DNA from: Maricaulis salignorans
GTDB lineage: Bacteria; Pseudomonadota; Alphaproteobacteria; Caulobacterales; Maricaulaceae
Direction: 5' to 3'
Length of the DNA stretch: 64,000 nucleotides
Assembly (NCBI RefSeq): GCF_900103475.1
Contig: NZ_FNHG01000005.1
Coordinates: 109,434-173,433, forward strand
The translations under genes and the position numbers were made by a program. Numbering within the stretch: the first letter of the stretch is position 1; every line of letters starts with the position of its first letter. Positions 16,776 to 25,544 of this stretch are shown in pieces. The notes under the pieces were generated by a model. It did not search any database, was not told the DNA's origin, and was given only the letters and a program-made list of their open reading frames with translations.

Positions 16776-18670
16776 TGGAAAACCAAGAAACCCGCGCCGC
16801 AGTGATGGAACGCCTGACCCAGTCTGGCGGCCATGGTGTCCTGCGCTTTTTGACCTGCGGTTCCGTCGATGACGGCAAGTCGACCCTGATCGGGCGCCTG
16901 CTCTACGATTCCAAGCTTCTGTTTGAAGACCAGCTCTCCGTTCTGGCACGCGACAGCCGCAAGCACGGCACGGTCGGTGAGGAGATTGATTTCGCCTTGC
17001 TGCTCGATGGGCTCGAAGCGGAACGCGAGCAGGGCATCACGATTGATGTCGCCTATCGCTATTTCGCCACCGAGAAGCGCAAATTCGTCGTCGCCGACAC
17101 GCCGGGCCACGAACAATATACCCGCAATATGGCGACCGGTGCCTCGACCGCCGATGTCGCCGTGATGATGATCGACGCGCGCAAGGGCGTGCTCATCCAG
17201 ACCCTGCGCCATACCTATATCGCGCGGATGATGGGCATTCGCCACATCGTGCTGGCGGTCAACAAGATGGATCTCGTCGAGCATTCGCGCGGCCGTTTCC
17301 ATGAGATCGTGGCCGAATACATGAAGAGCGCCGAAGATCTCGGCTTCGAAACTATCACGCCGATCCCGATGTCTGCGCGCTATGGCGAAAACGTCACCAT
17401 GCGCAGCGAGTCCATGTCCTGGCATACCGGCCCGACGCTGATCGAACACCTGGAAGAACTCGATATCTCCGCAGATATCGAGAACGAACCCTTCCGGATG
17501 CCGGTTCAGTGGGTCAACCGGCCCAATCTCAATTTCCGCGGTTATTCCGGTGTCGTTGTGTCCGGTTCGATCAAGCCGGGTGATGCGATCATCGTGGCAA
17601 AATCGGGTACCGCCGCCAATGTCAGCCGTATCGTCACCGCCGATGGTGATCTCGATGAGGCGGTGGCCGGCGATTCCGTTACCCTCGTACTCAATCACGA
17701 GATGGATATTTCGCGCGGGGATGTACTGTGCGCGGCCGAAGAGCGGCCTGAGGTGTCCGACCAGTTCGCGGCCGAAATCCTGTGGATGAACCAGGATGAC
17801 CTCCTGCCCGGGCGCTCCTATCTGCTGAAGATTGGCACCGCGACCACGCCGGCGACGATCTCCTCGCTGCGCCATCGCGTCGACGTCAACACCTATGAGA
17901 AACAGCCCTGCCGCAAGCTGGAAATGAACGGCATCGGCATGTGCAATGTCTCGACGGCGCAGCCGATTGCCTTCGACCCCTATCACAAGATCCGCGATAT
18001 GGGCGCCTTCATCCTGATCGACCGCTTCACCAACCAGACGGTCGGGGCCGGCATGATCGAGTTCGGCCTGCGCCGGGCTTCGAACATCCATCATCACGCG
18101 ATGACGGTGACCAAGGCGGCGCGCTCCCAGATCAAGGCGCAAAAGCCCGCTGTCCTGTGGTTCACCGGACTGTCCGGCGCCGGTAAATCAACCGTCGCCA
18201 ATCTGGTCGAACAGAAGCTGGCGCTCGCCGGCCATCACACCTATTCGCTCGATGGCGACAATGTCCGTCACGGCCTCAACCGCGATCTCGGCTTCACCGA
18301 TGAAGACCGGGTCGAGAATATTCGCCGGATCGGGGAGGTCGGGCGCTTGTTTGTCGAGGCTGGCCTTCTGGTGACCTGTTCCTTCATTTCGCCCTTCCGC
18401 TCGGAGCGGCAAATGGTGCGCGAGCTGGTGGAGGCCAATGAATTCATCGAGGTCTTCGTCGACACCCCGCTCGAGGTCTGCATCCAGCGCGACCCGAAGG
18501 GGCTCTACAAGAAGGCCAAGGCCGGCGAGATCAAGAATTTCACCGGTTTCGACAGCCCCTATGAAGCGCCGGAAAATCCGGAGCTTCGCATCGATACGAG
18601 TGAGATTTCAGCCGAGGATGCCGCCGATCAGGTCGTGGCCTATCTGCGCGAAACCGGCCGGCTGGGCTGA
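16775..18670 (+). CDS. cysNC: Bifunctional sulfate adenylyltransferase subunit 1 / APS kinase
   Basis: The 631-residue protein is a natural fusion. The N-terminal CysN GTPase (about 1-440) has [18 protein letters not shown], the G3 motif [12 protein letters not shown] and the G4 motif NKMD; it couples GTP hydrolysis to APS formation by CysD. The C-terminal APS kinase (about 450-631) has the P-loop [12 protein letters not shown], the [15 protein letters not shown] substrate segment and the FISPFRSER motif, and phosphorylates APS to PAPS. Both active sites look intact. With the two sulfotransferases of this window and an APS-type CysH, the kinase domain most likely serves sulfation. A bidirectional terminator follows within 30 bases. 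Confidence 0.97.
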   Translation: MENQETRAAVMERLTQSGGHGVLRFLTCGSVDDGKSTLIGRLLYDSKLLFEDQLSVLARDSRKHGTVGEEIDFALLLDGLEAEREQGITIDVAYRYFATEKRKFVVADTPGHEQYTRNMATGASTADVAVMMIDARKGVLIQTLRHTYIARMMGIRHIVLAVNKMDLVEHSRGRFHEIVAEYMKSAEDLGFETITPIPMSARYGENVTMRSESMSWHTGPTLIEHLEELDISADIENEPFRMPVQWVNRPNLNFRGYSGVVVSGSIKPGDAIIVAKSGTAANVSRIVTADGDLDEAVAGDSVTLVLNHEMDISRGDVLCAAEERPEVSDQFAAEILWMNQDDLLPGRSYLLKIGTATTPATISSLRHRVDVNTYEKQPCRKLEMNGIGMCNVSTAQPIAFDPYHKIRDMGAFILIDRFTNQTVGAGMIEFGLRRASNIHHHAMTVTKAARSQIKAQKPAVLWFTGLSGAGKSTVANLVEQKLALAGHHTYSLDGDNVRHGLNRDLGFTDEDRVENIRRIGEVGRLFVEAGLLVTCSFISPFRSERQMVRELVEANEFIEVFVDTPLEVCIQRDPKGLYKKAKAGEIKNFTGFDSPYEAPENPELRIDTSEISAEDAADQVVAYLRETGRLG

Positions 18671-18695
18671 TATCTGTCCAGCCAGCATCGCATAA

Positions 18696-18724
18696 AAAAG
18701 GCCGGGCGTTGTGCCCGGCCTTTT
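18696..18724. terminator. Bidirectional rho-independent terminator between cysNC and cysQ
   Basis: GGCCGGGC at 18700-18707 pairs with GCCCGGCC at 18713-18720 around a GTTGT loop. An A-run at 18694-18699 and TTTT at 18721-18724 allow termination in both directions. It lies between the convergent cysNC and cysQ genes. Confidence 0.9.
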
Positions 18725-18749
18725 CTTTGTCTGTCTGTCCGGTGCGCCC

Positions 18750-19547
18750 TCAGGGCCGCACACCCCAGGCGACGAAGGCGCCATTGAGGAATTCGGTTTC
18801 GGTCTTGGCGTAGAGGAAGGGCTCGCCGTCGGGCAGAAGCACGGCGCCGCCTGCAGCATTGAGCACGGCATGGCCGGCCCCGGTATCCCACTCGCGCGTC
18901 GGGCCGAAGCGTGGATAGACATCCGCCAGCCCTTCGGCGATGAGGCAGAATTTGAGCGAGGAACCGGCGGAGGTGCGCTCGGTCACGCCGGCGGCATCGG
19001 CGAAGGCCAGGGTCTCGGCATCGGCGTGCGAGCGGCTCATCACGCCCGTCAGACCGCCAGCCGGCTGTGCCCGCGTGCTGATCGGTGCGAGCTTGTCCGC
19101 GACGATGGCGTCGCCCGCTTTCAAGGGACCGGCCCAGGCCTTGGTGCCGCCGATATAGATGCGGTCACGGGCCGGCGCGTAGACGCAGCCAGCGGTCGGG
19201 ACGCGGTTCTCGATCAGCGCGATATTGACGGTGAATTCGCCATTCTTGTTGATGAATTCCTTGGTGCCATCGACCGGGTCCACCAGGACAAAGGTCGAGC
19301 CGACATCGGGCCGGAAACCGGCCGAAAAGCTCTCCTCGGCCAGAACGGGAATGCCCGGCAGCAGCTTTTCCAGTCCGGCTAGAATGATTTTTTCGGCGAC
19401 TTCATCGGCGTCGGTGACCGGTGAGGCATCATCCTTGTCGCGCGCGGCGAAGTCGGAATTATAGATTTCCATGATCGCCAGTCCGGCTTCGCTGCAGAGG
19501 CGGCCGAATTCAAAGGCGAGGGCGTTTTTGTCGTCAATCAAGGACAT
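18750..19547 (-). CDS. cysQ: 3'(2'),5'-bisphosphate nucleotidase
   Basis: The protein of about 265 residues belongs to the inositol monophosphatase superfamily. SPVTDADEVAE, LAEESF and LVDPVDGTKEFI supply the metal ligands, and REWDTGAGHAVLNAAGGAVL is the C-terminal signature; the DGTKEF variant is typical of CysQ. The enzyme hydrolyses PAP, the by-product of PAPS-dependent sulfation, to AMP. I start at the ATG complementary to 19545-19547 (MSLIDDKNAL), since the frame upstream lies inside the transporter gene. It is 17 bases downstream of the SLC13 gene and so in one operon with it. Location next to cysDNC and sulfotransferases supports the PAP-clearing role. Confidence 0.92.
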   Translation of the reverse strand: MSLIDDKNALAFEFGRLCSEAGLAIMEIYNSDFAARDKDDASPVTDADEVAEKIILAGLEKLLPGIPVLAEESFSAGFRPDVGSTFVLVDPVDGTKEFINKNGEFTVNIALIENRVPTAGCVYAPARDRIYIGGTKAWAGPLKAGDAIVADKLAPISTRAQPAGGLTGVMSRSHADAETLAFADAAGVTERTSAGSSLKFCLIAEGLADVYPRFGPTREWDTGAGHAVLNAAGGAVLLPDGEPFLYAKTETEFLNGAFVAWGVRP

Positions 19548-19564
19548 GGGAACTCCGGAAGTGA

Positions 19565-21313
19565 TCAGAAATGCAGGATGGACAGCGTGGCGATAGCGGC
19601 AATGGCGTAGGCGATGAGCACGACGCTGCCAAGACGCAGAAAGTGGGAAAGCCGGTATTCGCCCGGCGTCAGCACCATCAGATGGGTCTGGTAGCCAAAG
19701 GGCAGAAGGAAGCTCGCACTGGCGCCGAATGCCGTGGCGAGGACAAAGGCCTCGGCCGGCAGGGAGAGCTGGAGCGCCGTGCCCAGGGCGACCGGCAGGG
19801 TGATCAGTGCGGCGCTGGCATTGGAGAATAATTCGGTCATGAACCAGGCCAGCATGAAGATGGCCGCGAGGGCAGCCCAGTGAGGCAGGCCCCCGACCTG
19901 GTGCGCGATGAAATCGGCCAGCACGGCCGATGCCCCCGATTGCTGGATGACCTGGCTGAGCAGGACAGCGCCCCACAGGATGATGACGAGTTCGAACGGG
20001 AAAATCCGTTTGGTCTCGCGCGGCGAGATCCAGCCGGACAGGATGCAGAGTGCGGCCATGAGAAAGGCGGCCAGCGCGAAAGGTATGAGCTGGAGGATCG
20101 CGACAATAATGAAAATCGCGAAGGCGCCGCAGAGCAGGGCGCTATTGCGCCCGTTGAGCGGGACCTGGCCGGGGTCCTCGACATCAAGAATATGCAGATT
20201 GGTGCGCAAATTCTCGCGCGAACGGAAATCGGGCCCGGCGGCCAGGATCAGGCTGTCGCCGGTCTTGAGCCGGATTTCGCCAAGCTTGCCGGACAGGCTT
20301 TCCTCGCCGCGCCGGACCGCGAGCACCGAGGCATCAAAGCGGGCGCGAAAATCGGCTTCCTTCAGGGTTCGCCCGACCAGTATGGAATTGTGCGCGATCA
20401 CGGCGTGAAACATCGCGCCCAGGGCATTGGGCTGCGAGGAACCATCGATCGACAGGCCATTGATCGCATGCAATTCGCCGACATGGGCAAAATCGCCAAC
20501 AAAGATGAGGCGATCCCCTTCCTCGATCGACTGGCTCGGGCTGACCGGCGAGATGATGCGCTCCTGCCGGACAATTTCGGCGAGGAAGAAGCCTTGCAGA
20601 TGGCGAAGCTGGTTCTCGCCGACATTGCGGCCAATCAGTCTGGAGCCGGGATTGACCCGCGCTTCGACATAATAGACCGCCTTGTCTGCATCGCTCGCGC
20701 CTTCGGGCCGTTTCAGGATCATCGGTGCGGCCAGTACCAGGGCGGCGAACACGGCCAGGGCGACCATGGCGCCGGGCAGAGCGAAATCAAGCACGTTGAG
20801 ATTCAGTCCGTGGCGCGCGGCCTCGCCGACCACCATCAGGCTCGCACTGGTCCCGAACGGGGTCAGCATGCCGCCGGCCAGCGCCATATAGGAGAGCGGC
20901 AGCAGCAGGGCGTGGGCCGGCAGGCTCGGATGGCGGCTGGCCGGCCCCATGAAGGCCCCGACCACGGCCGTATTGGGCGTGAAGGCGGAAACCAGGCCGG
21001 TCAGGCCGAGAAAGCGGATCAGGCTGGCATGCATGCCCAGCCGGGCGCGGCCGAACAGGGCCTGGCCGATGCCGGGGATTTTGGTCAGCGCGACGGCGAC
21101 AATCACCAGGCTGGTCACCGCGATGATGGCCGGGGAGGTGATCGCCGTGACGGCATCGTTGAAGCTGACCCGCCCGGTGATGATGATACCGATAATGAAG
21201 CCGGCGAAGGCGCGCGTGGTGCCGACACGGCCCGACAGAAGCGCCAGGGCGAGCATGGTAATCAGCGCAAAATCAATGATGCTGGCGCTCAATTGTCCCC
21301 CAATTCCCGCCAT
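19565..21313 (-). CDS. SLC13 family anion permease with two TrkA-C (RCK_C) domains
   Basis: The protein of about 582 residues has a first membrane half (about 10-195) with TPNTAVVGAFMGP and PLSYMALAGGMLTPFGTSASLMV, the re-entrant loop of SLC13/DASS carriers. Two soluble RCK_C-type domains follow (about 205-380; ARVNPGSRLIGRNVGENQL and AHNSILVGRTLKEADF), and then a second membrane half (about 390-582) with FSNASAALITLPVALGTAL. This layout is that of bacterial and algal SAC1-like sulfate transporters. I start at ATG 21313 (AGGA four bases upstream); TTG 21292 is possible. With cysQ 17 bases downstream and cysDNC facing it, sulfate uptake is the best guess, but dicarboxylate or citrate transport is not excluded. 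Confidence 0.82.
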   Translation of the reverse strand: MAGIGGQLSASIIDFALITMLALALLSGRVGTTRAFAGFIIGIIITGRVSFNDAVTAITSPAIIAVTSLVIVAVALTKIPGIGQALFGRARLGMHASLIRFLGLTGLVSAFTPNTAVVGAFMGPASRHPSLPAHALLLPLSYMALAGGMLTPFGTSASLMVVGEAARHGLNLNVLDFALPGAMVALAVFAALVLAAPMILKRPEGASDADKAVYYVEARVNPGSRLIGRNVGENQLRHLQGFFLAEIVRQERIISPVSPSQSIEEGDRLIFVGDFAHVGELHAINGLSIDGSSQPNALGAMFHAVIAHNSILVGRTLKEADFRARFDASVLAVRRGEESLSGKLGEIRLKTGDSLILAAGPDFRSRENLRTNLHILDVEDPGQVPLNGRNSALLCGAFAIFIIVAILQLIPFALAAFLMAALCILSGWISPRETKRIFPFELVIILWGAVLLSQVIQQSGASAVLADFIAHQVGGLPHWAALAAIFMLAWFMTELFSNASAALITLPVALGTALQLSLPAEAFVLATAFGASASFLLPFGYQTHLMVLTPGEYRLSHFLRLGSVVLIAYAIAAIATLSILHF

Positions 21314-21480
21314 TGCGTCCTGTCCCGGCAGTCGTAGCGTATCGCGGGCACAATCCAAGCCCCGGCCTGCATTTTCGGGCCCTTGCGCCGGCCCTGCGCG
21401 CAACGGGATACTGGGCCTGGGCGGGCAAGAGTGGTAACGGTGCCCTCTCGTGACCCTGGCCCATTGTGCGGACTCGCCAA

Positions 21481-22521
21481 ATGACACTTTCTGATACGGG
21501 ATTGGACCGGCCGGTCGCGGATGTCGCGGTGCTGATTGTCGCCTATCGCAGCCGCGCGACGCTGGATCAGTGCATCGCCGCGCTGGCCGCGCAAACCGTG
21601 ATGCCGCGCCAGGTCTTCGTGCTCGAGAACGGGTCGCCGGTGGATGAACGGATCGACCCGGCGATGCTGCCTGACTGGGTGAATTTCGTTGCAAGCGAGG
21701 ACAATCTCGGTTTTGCCGGCGGCAATAACCGGCTCGCCGAAATGGCCGATTGCGAATGGCTGGCCCTGCTCAACCCCGATGCCTTTGCCCGGCCGGACTG
21801 GCTGGAGCAATTCCTCATCGCCGCGGATCGCTATCCGGATATCTCGCTGTTCGGCTCAACCCAGTATGCGGCCAATTATCCCGGCCTGCTCGATGGTGTC
21901 GGAGATGTCTATCATGCGACCGGCCTGGCCTATCGGGCCGGCTATATGCGCCCCGTCGCCCTTTTGCCTGATGATGGCGAGGTCTTCGCGATCTGCGGCG
22001 CGGCGGCCTTCTGGCGCCGCTGGGTGTTTGACGCGCTGGGCGGATTCGACGAGCGGTTCTTCTGCTATAACGAGGATGTCGACCTGGCCTACCGGGCGAA
22101 ACTCCAGGGCTATCGGGCGGTGCAATTGCGCGATGCGGCGGTGGAACATCTCGGCTACGCGTCATCGGGACGGCGGTCGGAATTCGCGACCTATTACGGG
22201 GTGCGCAACCGGCTCTGGGTTTTCCTGAAGAATACGCCGGGATGGCTGTTCTGGGTGTTGAGCCCGCTGCATGCCGGCATCACCCTCCTGCTCTGGCTCT
22301 CGGCGGCGCGCTTCGGACAATTCACCGTGTTCGGCCGCGCTCTGGGCGATGCCCTCAAGGGGCGCCATGAGATGATGGCCTCGCGCCGGGAAATCCAGCG
22401 CGGCCGTGTGACCAGTGCATGGAAGATTGCGCGTGCGATGAGCTGGAATCCGGCCCGTCTGCTGACGCGTGCGCCAGATGTACGGCCGATCTCAGCCGCT
22501 CGGCCCGGCCCGTCAGACTAG
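21481..22521 (+). CDS. Glycosyltransferase family 2 (rhamnosyltransferase-like)
   Basis: The protein of about 346 residues has a GT-A fold. VAVLIVAYRSRATLDQCIAAL is the N-terminal strand, ASEDNLGFAGGNN binds the nucleotide, LLNPDAF is the DxD-like metal motif, and GGFDERFFCYNEDVDLAYR carries the catalytic base. The order matches dTDP-rhamnosyl and related transferases. A hydrophobic C-terminal stretch (about 250-285) may anchor it at the inner membrane. I use the ATG at 21481 rather than GTG 21466. It is divergent from the SLC13 gene with about 165 bases between, and its stop overlaps the stop of the convergent gene. Donor and acceptor are unknown. Confidence 0.87.
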   Translation: MTLSDTGLDRPVADVAVLIVAYRSRATLDQCIAALAAQTVMPRQVFVLENGSPVDERIDPAMLPDWVNFVASEDNLGFAGGNNRLAEMADCEWLALLNPDAFARPDWLEQFLIAADRYPDISLFGSTQYAANYPGLLDGVGDVYHATGLAYRAGYMRPVALLPDDGEVFAICGAAAFWRRWVFDALGGFDERFFCYNEDVDLAYRAKLQGYRAVQLRDAAVEHLGYASSGRRSEFATYYGVRNRLWVFLKNTPGWLFWVLSPLHAGITLLLWLSAARFGQFTVFGRALGDALKGRHEMMASRREIQRGRVTSAWKIARAMSWNPARLLTRAPDVRPISAARPGPSD

Positions 22522-23111
22522 CTGTCGGGGCAATCGGGCAGACGATCCAGTGCGGTCAGTTCGACGCGCTCGAGATCGATCGTATTGCGCTCGAAACCCC
22601 AGTCCGGCCACAGACCGATATAGCCGAATTCCCAGCTGCATGCCGAGGACGCGGCTTCAAGGGTGAAGGTCTCGAACTGATCGCCGGTTTCAACATGTTC
22701 GCCGGCCGTCTGCCCCACGCCCGGGGCGAAGAAATTGAGCCTCACCCCCGGCGCGCCAAATTCCGGCGCGGTGCGGACGGTGAAGCGCAGGCGGACGCGC
22801 CGGCCCTGGATTGCCTGGACTTCGCCGGGTGTCAGGGTGAAGAAGGCGCCGGCCGACTGGATACCGTCAAACGGGCCGCGTACGGCGTCGATGCGGGCGA
22901 ATGTTTCCTCGCCCTCACGCAGGATGCGGGCGGTCAGGCCATTGCCGGTCGTGATGGCGTTGAGACTGTCGCCCTCGAACAGGATCCCGTCAGACAGGAT
23001 TTCCTCGGGCGAGCGAACAGAATTATCGCCATAGCTCAGGGCACCCGCCACCATTCCGGCGGCGACCAGGGCTGCGATCGGGTAAAAGGCCCAGTCGGGC
23101 AGGCTATACAT
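22518..23111 (-). CDS. Single-pass membrane protein of unknown function
   Basis: About 197 residues. One membrane segment (WAFYPIAALVAAGMVAGAL, residues 7-25) is followed by an extracytoplasmic part with no Cys pair except the two near the end (SACSWEF, LPDCPDS), which could form a disulfide. The soluble part looks beta-rich, with a pattern like a carbohydrate-binding jelly roll (RVRLRFTVRTAPEFGAPGVRL, ERVELTALDRL), but I cannot name the family. The start at ATG 23111 places the hydrophobic segment at the N-terminus; GTG 23144 is the alternative. The gene is convergent with the GT2 gene and overlaps its stop by four bases. Confidence 0.72.
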   Translation of the reverse strand: MYSLPDWAFYPIAALVAAGMVAGALSYGDNSVRSPEEILSDGILFEGDSLNAITTGNGLTARILREGEETFARIDAVRGPFDGIQSAGAFFTLTPGEVQAIQGRRVRLRFTVRTAPEFGAPGVRLNFFAPGVGQTAGEHVETGDQFETFTLEAASSACSWEFGYIGLWPDWGFERNTIDLERVELTALDRLPDCPDS

Positions 23112-23346
23112 CGAAATTTCTGACCTGAAGATGCGGCGGAACACGGTTTCACTGTTTGGCGCGGATGCCGGGCCGGGTCAACGCTATCATCCGGGCTTGC
23201 ACCGGGTGTCTGGCTGCGGATATTGGCCTCGCTTTCGCCCCGATCGGGTGCGACAAAACCGGGCATTGATCACCAGAGTCAAGGCGCGGGGCGACAAACT
23301 TGAGAGAACACTTGAACTTTGACGCAACGCAGCGGATTTTAGGGGC

Positions 23347-23640
23347 ATGACGTCGCAAGCCAATTCCGCTGATGATCCCTTGCTGGCGGCCGTGACACGG
23401 CTCAACGGGGCATTGGCGCGTATTGAGGGGCAAACCAAGAAATTGCGTGGCCGCGTCGAACGCGCCGAGTCCGCCGCGATTGGTGCGCGCGACAGCGATG
23501 ATGACCGGGCCCGCCTCGCCGATGCGCTTGATACAGCCAAGGCGCGCGAGCAGGCCCTGCAACAGGTTGCGCAGGAGACGTCGGAGGCGCTCGACCGGGC
23601 GATCGGCGAATTGCGTCTGTATGTAGACGAGGAGGTCTAG
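23347..23640 (+). CDS. Small coiled-coil protein upstream of zapA
   Basis: The 97-residue protein is almost entirely helical, with heptad-like spacing of Leu, Ile and Val in LLAAVTRLNGALARIEGQTK and later stretches, ending in an acidic tail (LYVDEEV). It has the look of the short coiled-coil proteins (DUF4164-type) that precede zapA in many Alphaproteobacteria. GGGGC precedes the ATG. The stop is six bases before zapA, whose ribosome site lies in its last codons, so the two are translated together. It probably works with ZapA at the division site, but its specific role is unknown. Confidence 0.75.
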   Translation: MTSQANSADDPLLAAVTRLNGALARIEGQTKKLRGRVERAESAAIGARDSDDDRARLADALDTAKAREQALQQVAQETSEALDRAIGELRLYVDEEV

Positions 23641-23646
23641 TCGGCT

Positions 23647-24075
23647 ATGTCCAAGGTGGCGGTCACGCTCAATGGTCGGGTCTATACAATCGGCTGCGAA
23701 GAAGGCCAGGAGGCCTATCTGCGCGAGCTGGGCGGCTATCTCGACAGCAAGGTCACGGTGATGGCCGAACAGGTCGGGCAGATCGGTGATCTGCGCCTGG
23801 CCGTGATGGCGTCGCTGATTGTGGTCGACGAGCTGAAAGACGCCGAACGCCGCATCGAGACGCTGGAAGCCCAGCTCAAACAGCTGCAGTCCGAGACCCA
23901 GGGCTCCGATAGCGAGTATGGCGAGGAGCGCCAGCATCTGGCCGATCACCTGCTCAAGGCGGCCCAGCGGCTCGAGGCGCTGGCGGCCAGCCTGGACTTT
24001 CCCGAACGCGATCTCGATGCCGGTGAAACGCCGGCGCCTGAGCAGAAGATCCGATTTGCAGACGCCCGCACTTGA
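23647..24075 (+). CDS. zapA: Cell division protein ZapA
   Basis: The 142-residue protein starts MSKVAVTLNGRVYTIGCEEG, the ZapA globular head, followed by EAYLRELGGYLDSKV and the dimer helix LRLAVMASLIVVDELKDAERRI. A coiled coil (about 70-100) and a disordered tail follow. ZapA binds FtsZ and bundles protofilaments at the Z-ring. GGAGG at 23630-23634 precedes the ATG. The arrangement zapA, 6S RNA, fau is conserved across Proteobacteria and supports all three calls. Confidence 0.93.
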   Translation: MSKVAVTLNGRVYTIGCEEGQEAYLRELGGYLDSKVTVMAEQVGQIGDLRLAVMASLIVVDELKDAERRIETLEAQLKQLQSETQGSDSEYGEERQHLADHLLKAAQRLEALAASLDFPERDLDAGETPAPEQKIRFADART

Positions 24076-24096
24076 GCCGGACCCCGTTAGGCCTCA

Positions 24097-24270
24097 CATA
24101 GGGGGTGGCGGTTATCTGCAGCGTGCGATGGGGCATAAATCCCACGGACCGTACATCACCACGAGGGAGCTGCCTCTGCTAGGGACCCTGGTCCTCTGTA
24201 TGCGGCGCCCACCTGCACCGTCGGGTCAGTGGGGATTTACATGCCTTGCCGGCGCAGGTGGAGCCGCCAC
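24097..24270 (+). ncRNA. ssrS: 6S RNA
   Basis: The gap between zapA and fau holds a structured element. GTGGCGG at 24105-24111 pairs with CCGCCAC at 24264-24270 as a closing stem. Inside, GGGGCATAAATCCC and the opposite GGGTCAGTGGGGATTTA flank the large central bubble. The segment CTAGGGACCCTGGTCC (about 24179-24194) is the terminal hairpin seen in alphaproteobacterial 6S RNAs. 6S RNA mimics an open promoter and sequesters sigma-70 RNA polymerase in stationary phase. Location upstream of fau is the conserved genomic position of ssrS. The exact ends are estimated from the closing stem. Confidence 0.85.
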
Positions 24271-24894
24271 ATGAATTTGCAGGCTCTCAAGTCTGATTTG
24301 CGACGGCGCGCCCTGGTGGCGCGCCAAAGCGCCCATGAGGCCGCACCGGACGCCGGCGAGCGGCTGGTTGAGCACTTCCCGTTTGAGCTTGTCACCCCCG
24401 GATCGGTTGTCTCGGCCTATTGGCCGCTGCCCGGCGAGATGGATCCGCGGCCGTTGATGGCGGCGCTGGAGGCGCGGGGCGCCTGTCTCGCCCTGCCGGT
24501 CGTTATCGGGGCGGGCCACCCCCTGGAATTTCGCGAATGGCGGTCCGGCGATCCGCTGCAGCGCCGTGCTTTCGGTCTGATGGAGCCCAGGGAAAACGCG
24601 CCGCAGCTTGTCCCGGATATCCTCCTGGTGCCCCTGCTGGCGATCGATCCCGACGGCAATCGGCTTGGTTTCGGGAAGGGCTATTATGATCGCACGCTCG
24701 CGGGGCTTCGCGCTTGTGGCGCTCCTGTGGCGGTAGGGCTGGCCTATGAAGCGCAGTGGGTGGCGGCGGTGCCGGTGGATGAGTTTGATCAGCCGCTGGA
24801 CTGGGTGGTGACGGAAGGGCGGCGCGTGCGCTCAAGCGCTACGCCTAATCCCCCTTCAGACAACAGCTGGTCATCCCGGCCGGATGCCCGATGA
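24271..24894 (+). CDS. fau: 5-formyltetrahydrofolate cyclo-ligase
   Basis: The protein of about 207 residues is typical of the family (MTHFS/YgfA). Early KSDLRRRALVARQS binds ATP phosphates, AYWPLPGEMDPRPLM is the substrate region, and the signature is DGNRLGFGKGYYDRTL. It converts 5-formyl-THF to 5,10-methenyl-THF with ATP, clearing a folate side product. I choose ATG 24271 right after the 6S closing stem; the GTG frame from 24229 would run through the RNA. Linkage to 6S RNA is conserved, and 6S processing from a joint transcript is usual. The last 20 or so residues are Ser/Pro-rich and unlikely to be part of the fold. Confidence 0.93.
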   Translation: MNLQALKSDLRRRALVARQSAHEAAPDAGERLVEHFPFELVTPGSVVSAYWPLPGEMDPRPLMAALEARGACLALPVVIGAGHPLEFREWRSGDPLQRRAFGLMEPRENAPQLVPDILLVPLLAIDPDGNRLGFGKGYYDRTLAGLRACGAPVAVGLAYEAQWVAAVPVDEFDQPLDWVVTEGRRVRSSATPNPPSDNSWSSRPDAR

Positions 24895-25013
24895 ACCTGC
24901 AACAATTCCGGCAATCGGCGGCGTCTCACACATCTCCCAAGACGAAGTGACCCCCTCAAACCTCCAGCGTCGAGCCGCGTAGCGGTTTTCGTGCGGACCG
25001 TGACGGGGGTGAG

Positions 25014-25544
25014 TTATTGTTCGGCCAGAATTATCGCCGCTGCCTCGACCAGATCCCTTGCCGTGAAATGTTCCGCCGGGGAGGCCAGCCGGTCAGCCGT
25101 GATCAGGATGCCGCGTGCGCCGACCGCGTCGGCCAGGCCGGTATCGCTGGACTTGTCACCGATCACCCAGGCCTGCGCCAATGGCAGGCCGGTGGCGGCT
25201 GCCGCTTCCACTGCCAGACCCGGCGCCGGTTTGCGGCAATCGCAGCCCTCGTCGGGGGCATGCGGGCACAGTGCGACATGGGCGATCTCGACACCGTGGG
25301 CGCCGAGCATGGCGAGGAGATGGTCATTGACGGTGTCGGCCTGTTCGCGGTCGAACATGCCACGGCCAATGCCGGACTGATTGGTGACAATGGCGAGAAC
25401 AGCGCCGGCATCGCGCAATGCGGTCAGGCCGTCGAGGGCGCCGGGCAGGAATTCCAGACCCGCCGGGTCGCCGAGATAATGCCGGTCGATATTGATGGTG
25501 CCATCACGGTCGAGCAGGACGAGAAAGGGCTCACGCATCGGCAT
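25014..25544 (-). CDS. gmhB: D-glycero-D-manno-heptose 1,7-bisphosphate 7-phosphatase
   Basis: The protein of about 176 residues is a HAD phosphatase. LLDRDGTIN (nucleophile Asp12 and Asp14), IVTNQSGIGRG, the zinc loop CPHAPDEGCDCRKPAPG and WVIGDKSSD are the GmhB signature; the zinc loop separates it from histidinol phosphatase. It removes the 7-phosphate of heptose bisphosphate in ADP-heptose synthesis for the lipopolysaccharide core. Starts at 25544 or 25538 are both possible and overlap the end of hldE, so the two are coupled. It is the last gene of its strand before the divergent fau. Confidence 0.92.
   Translation of the reverse strand: MPMREPFLVLLDRDGTINIDRHYLGDPAGLEFLPGALDGLTALRDAGAVLAIVTNQSGIGRGMFDREQADTVNDHLLAMLGAHGVEIAHVALCPHAPDEGCDCRKPAPGLAVEAAAATGLPLAQAWVIGDKSSDTGLADAVGARGILITADRLASPAEHFTARDLVEAAAIILAEQ

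Noticed and set aside
18750..19976. A longer version of cysQ starting at 19976
   Set aside because: The extra residues lie inside the transporter gene and do not look like the family. MSLIDDKNAL at 19547 gives the normal start.
19880..21337. A 485-codon frame antisense to the SLC13 gene
   Set aside because: It is very rich in Gly, Gln and Asp and has no motif; the minus strand encodes a well-formed transporter.
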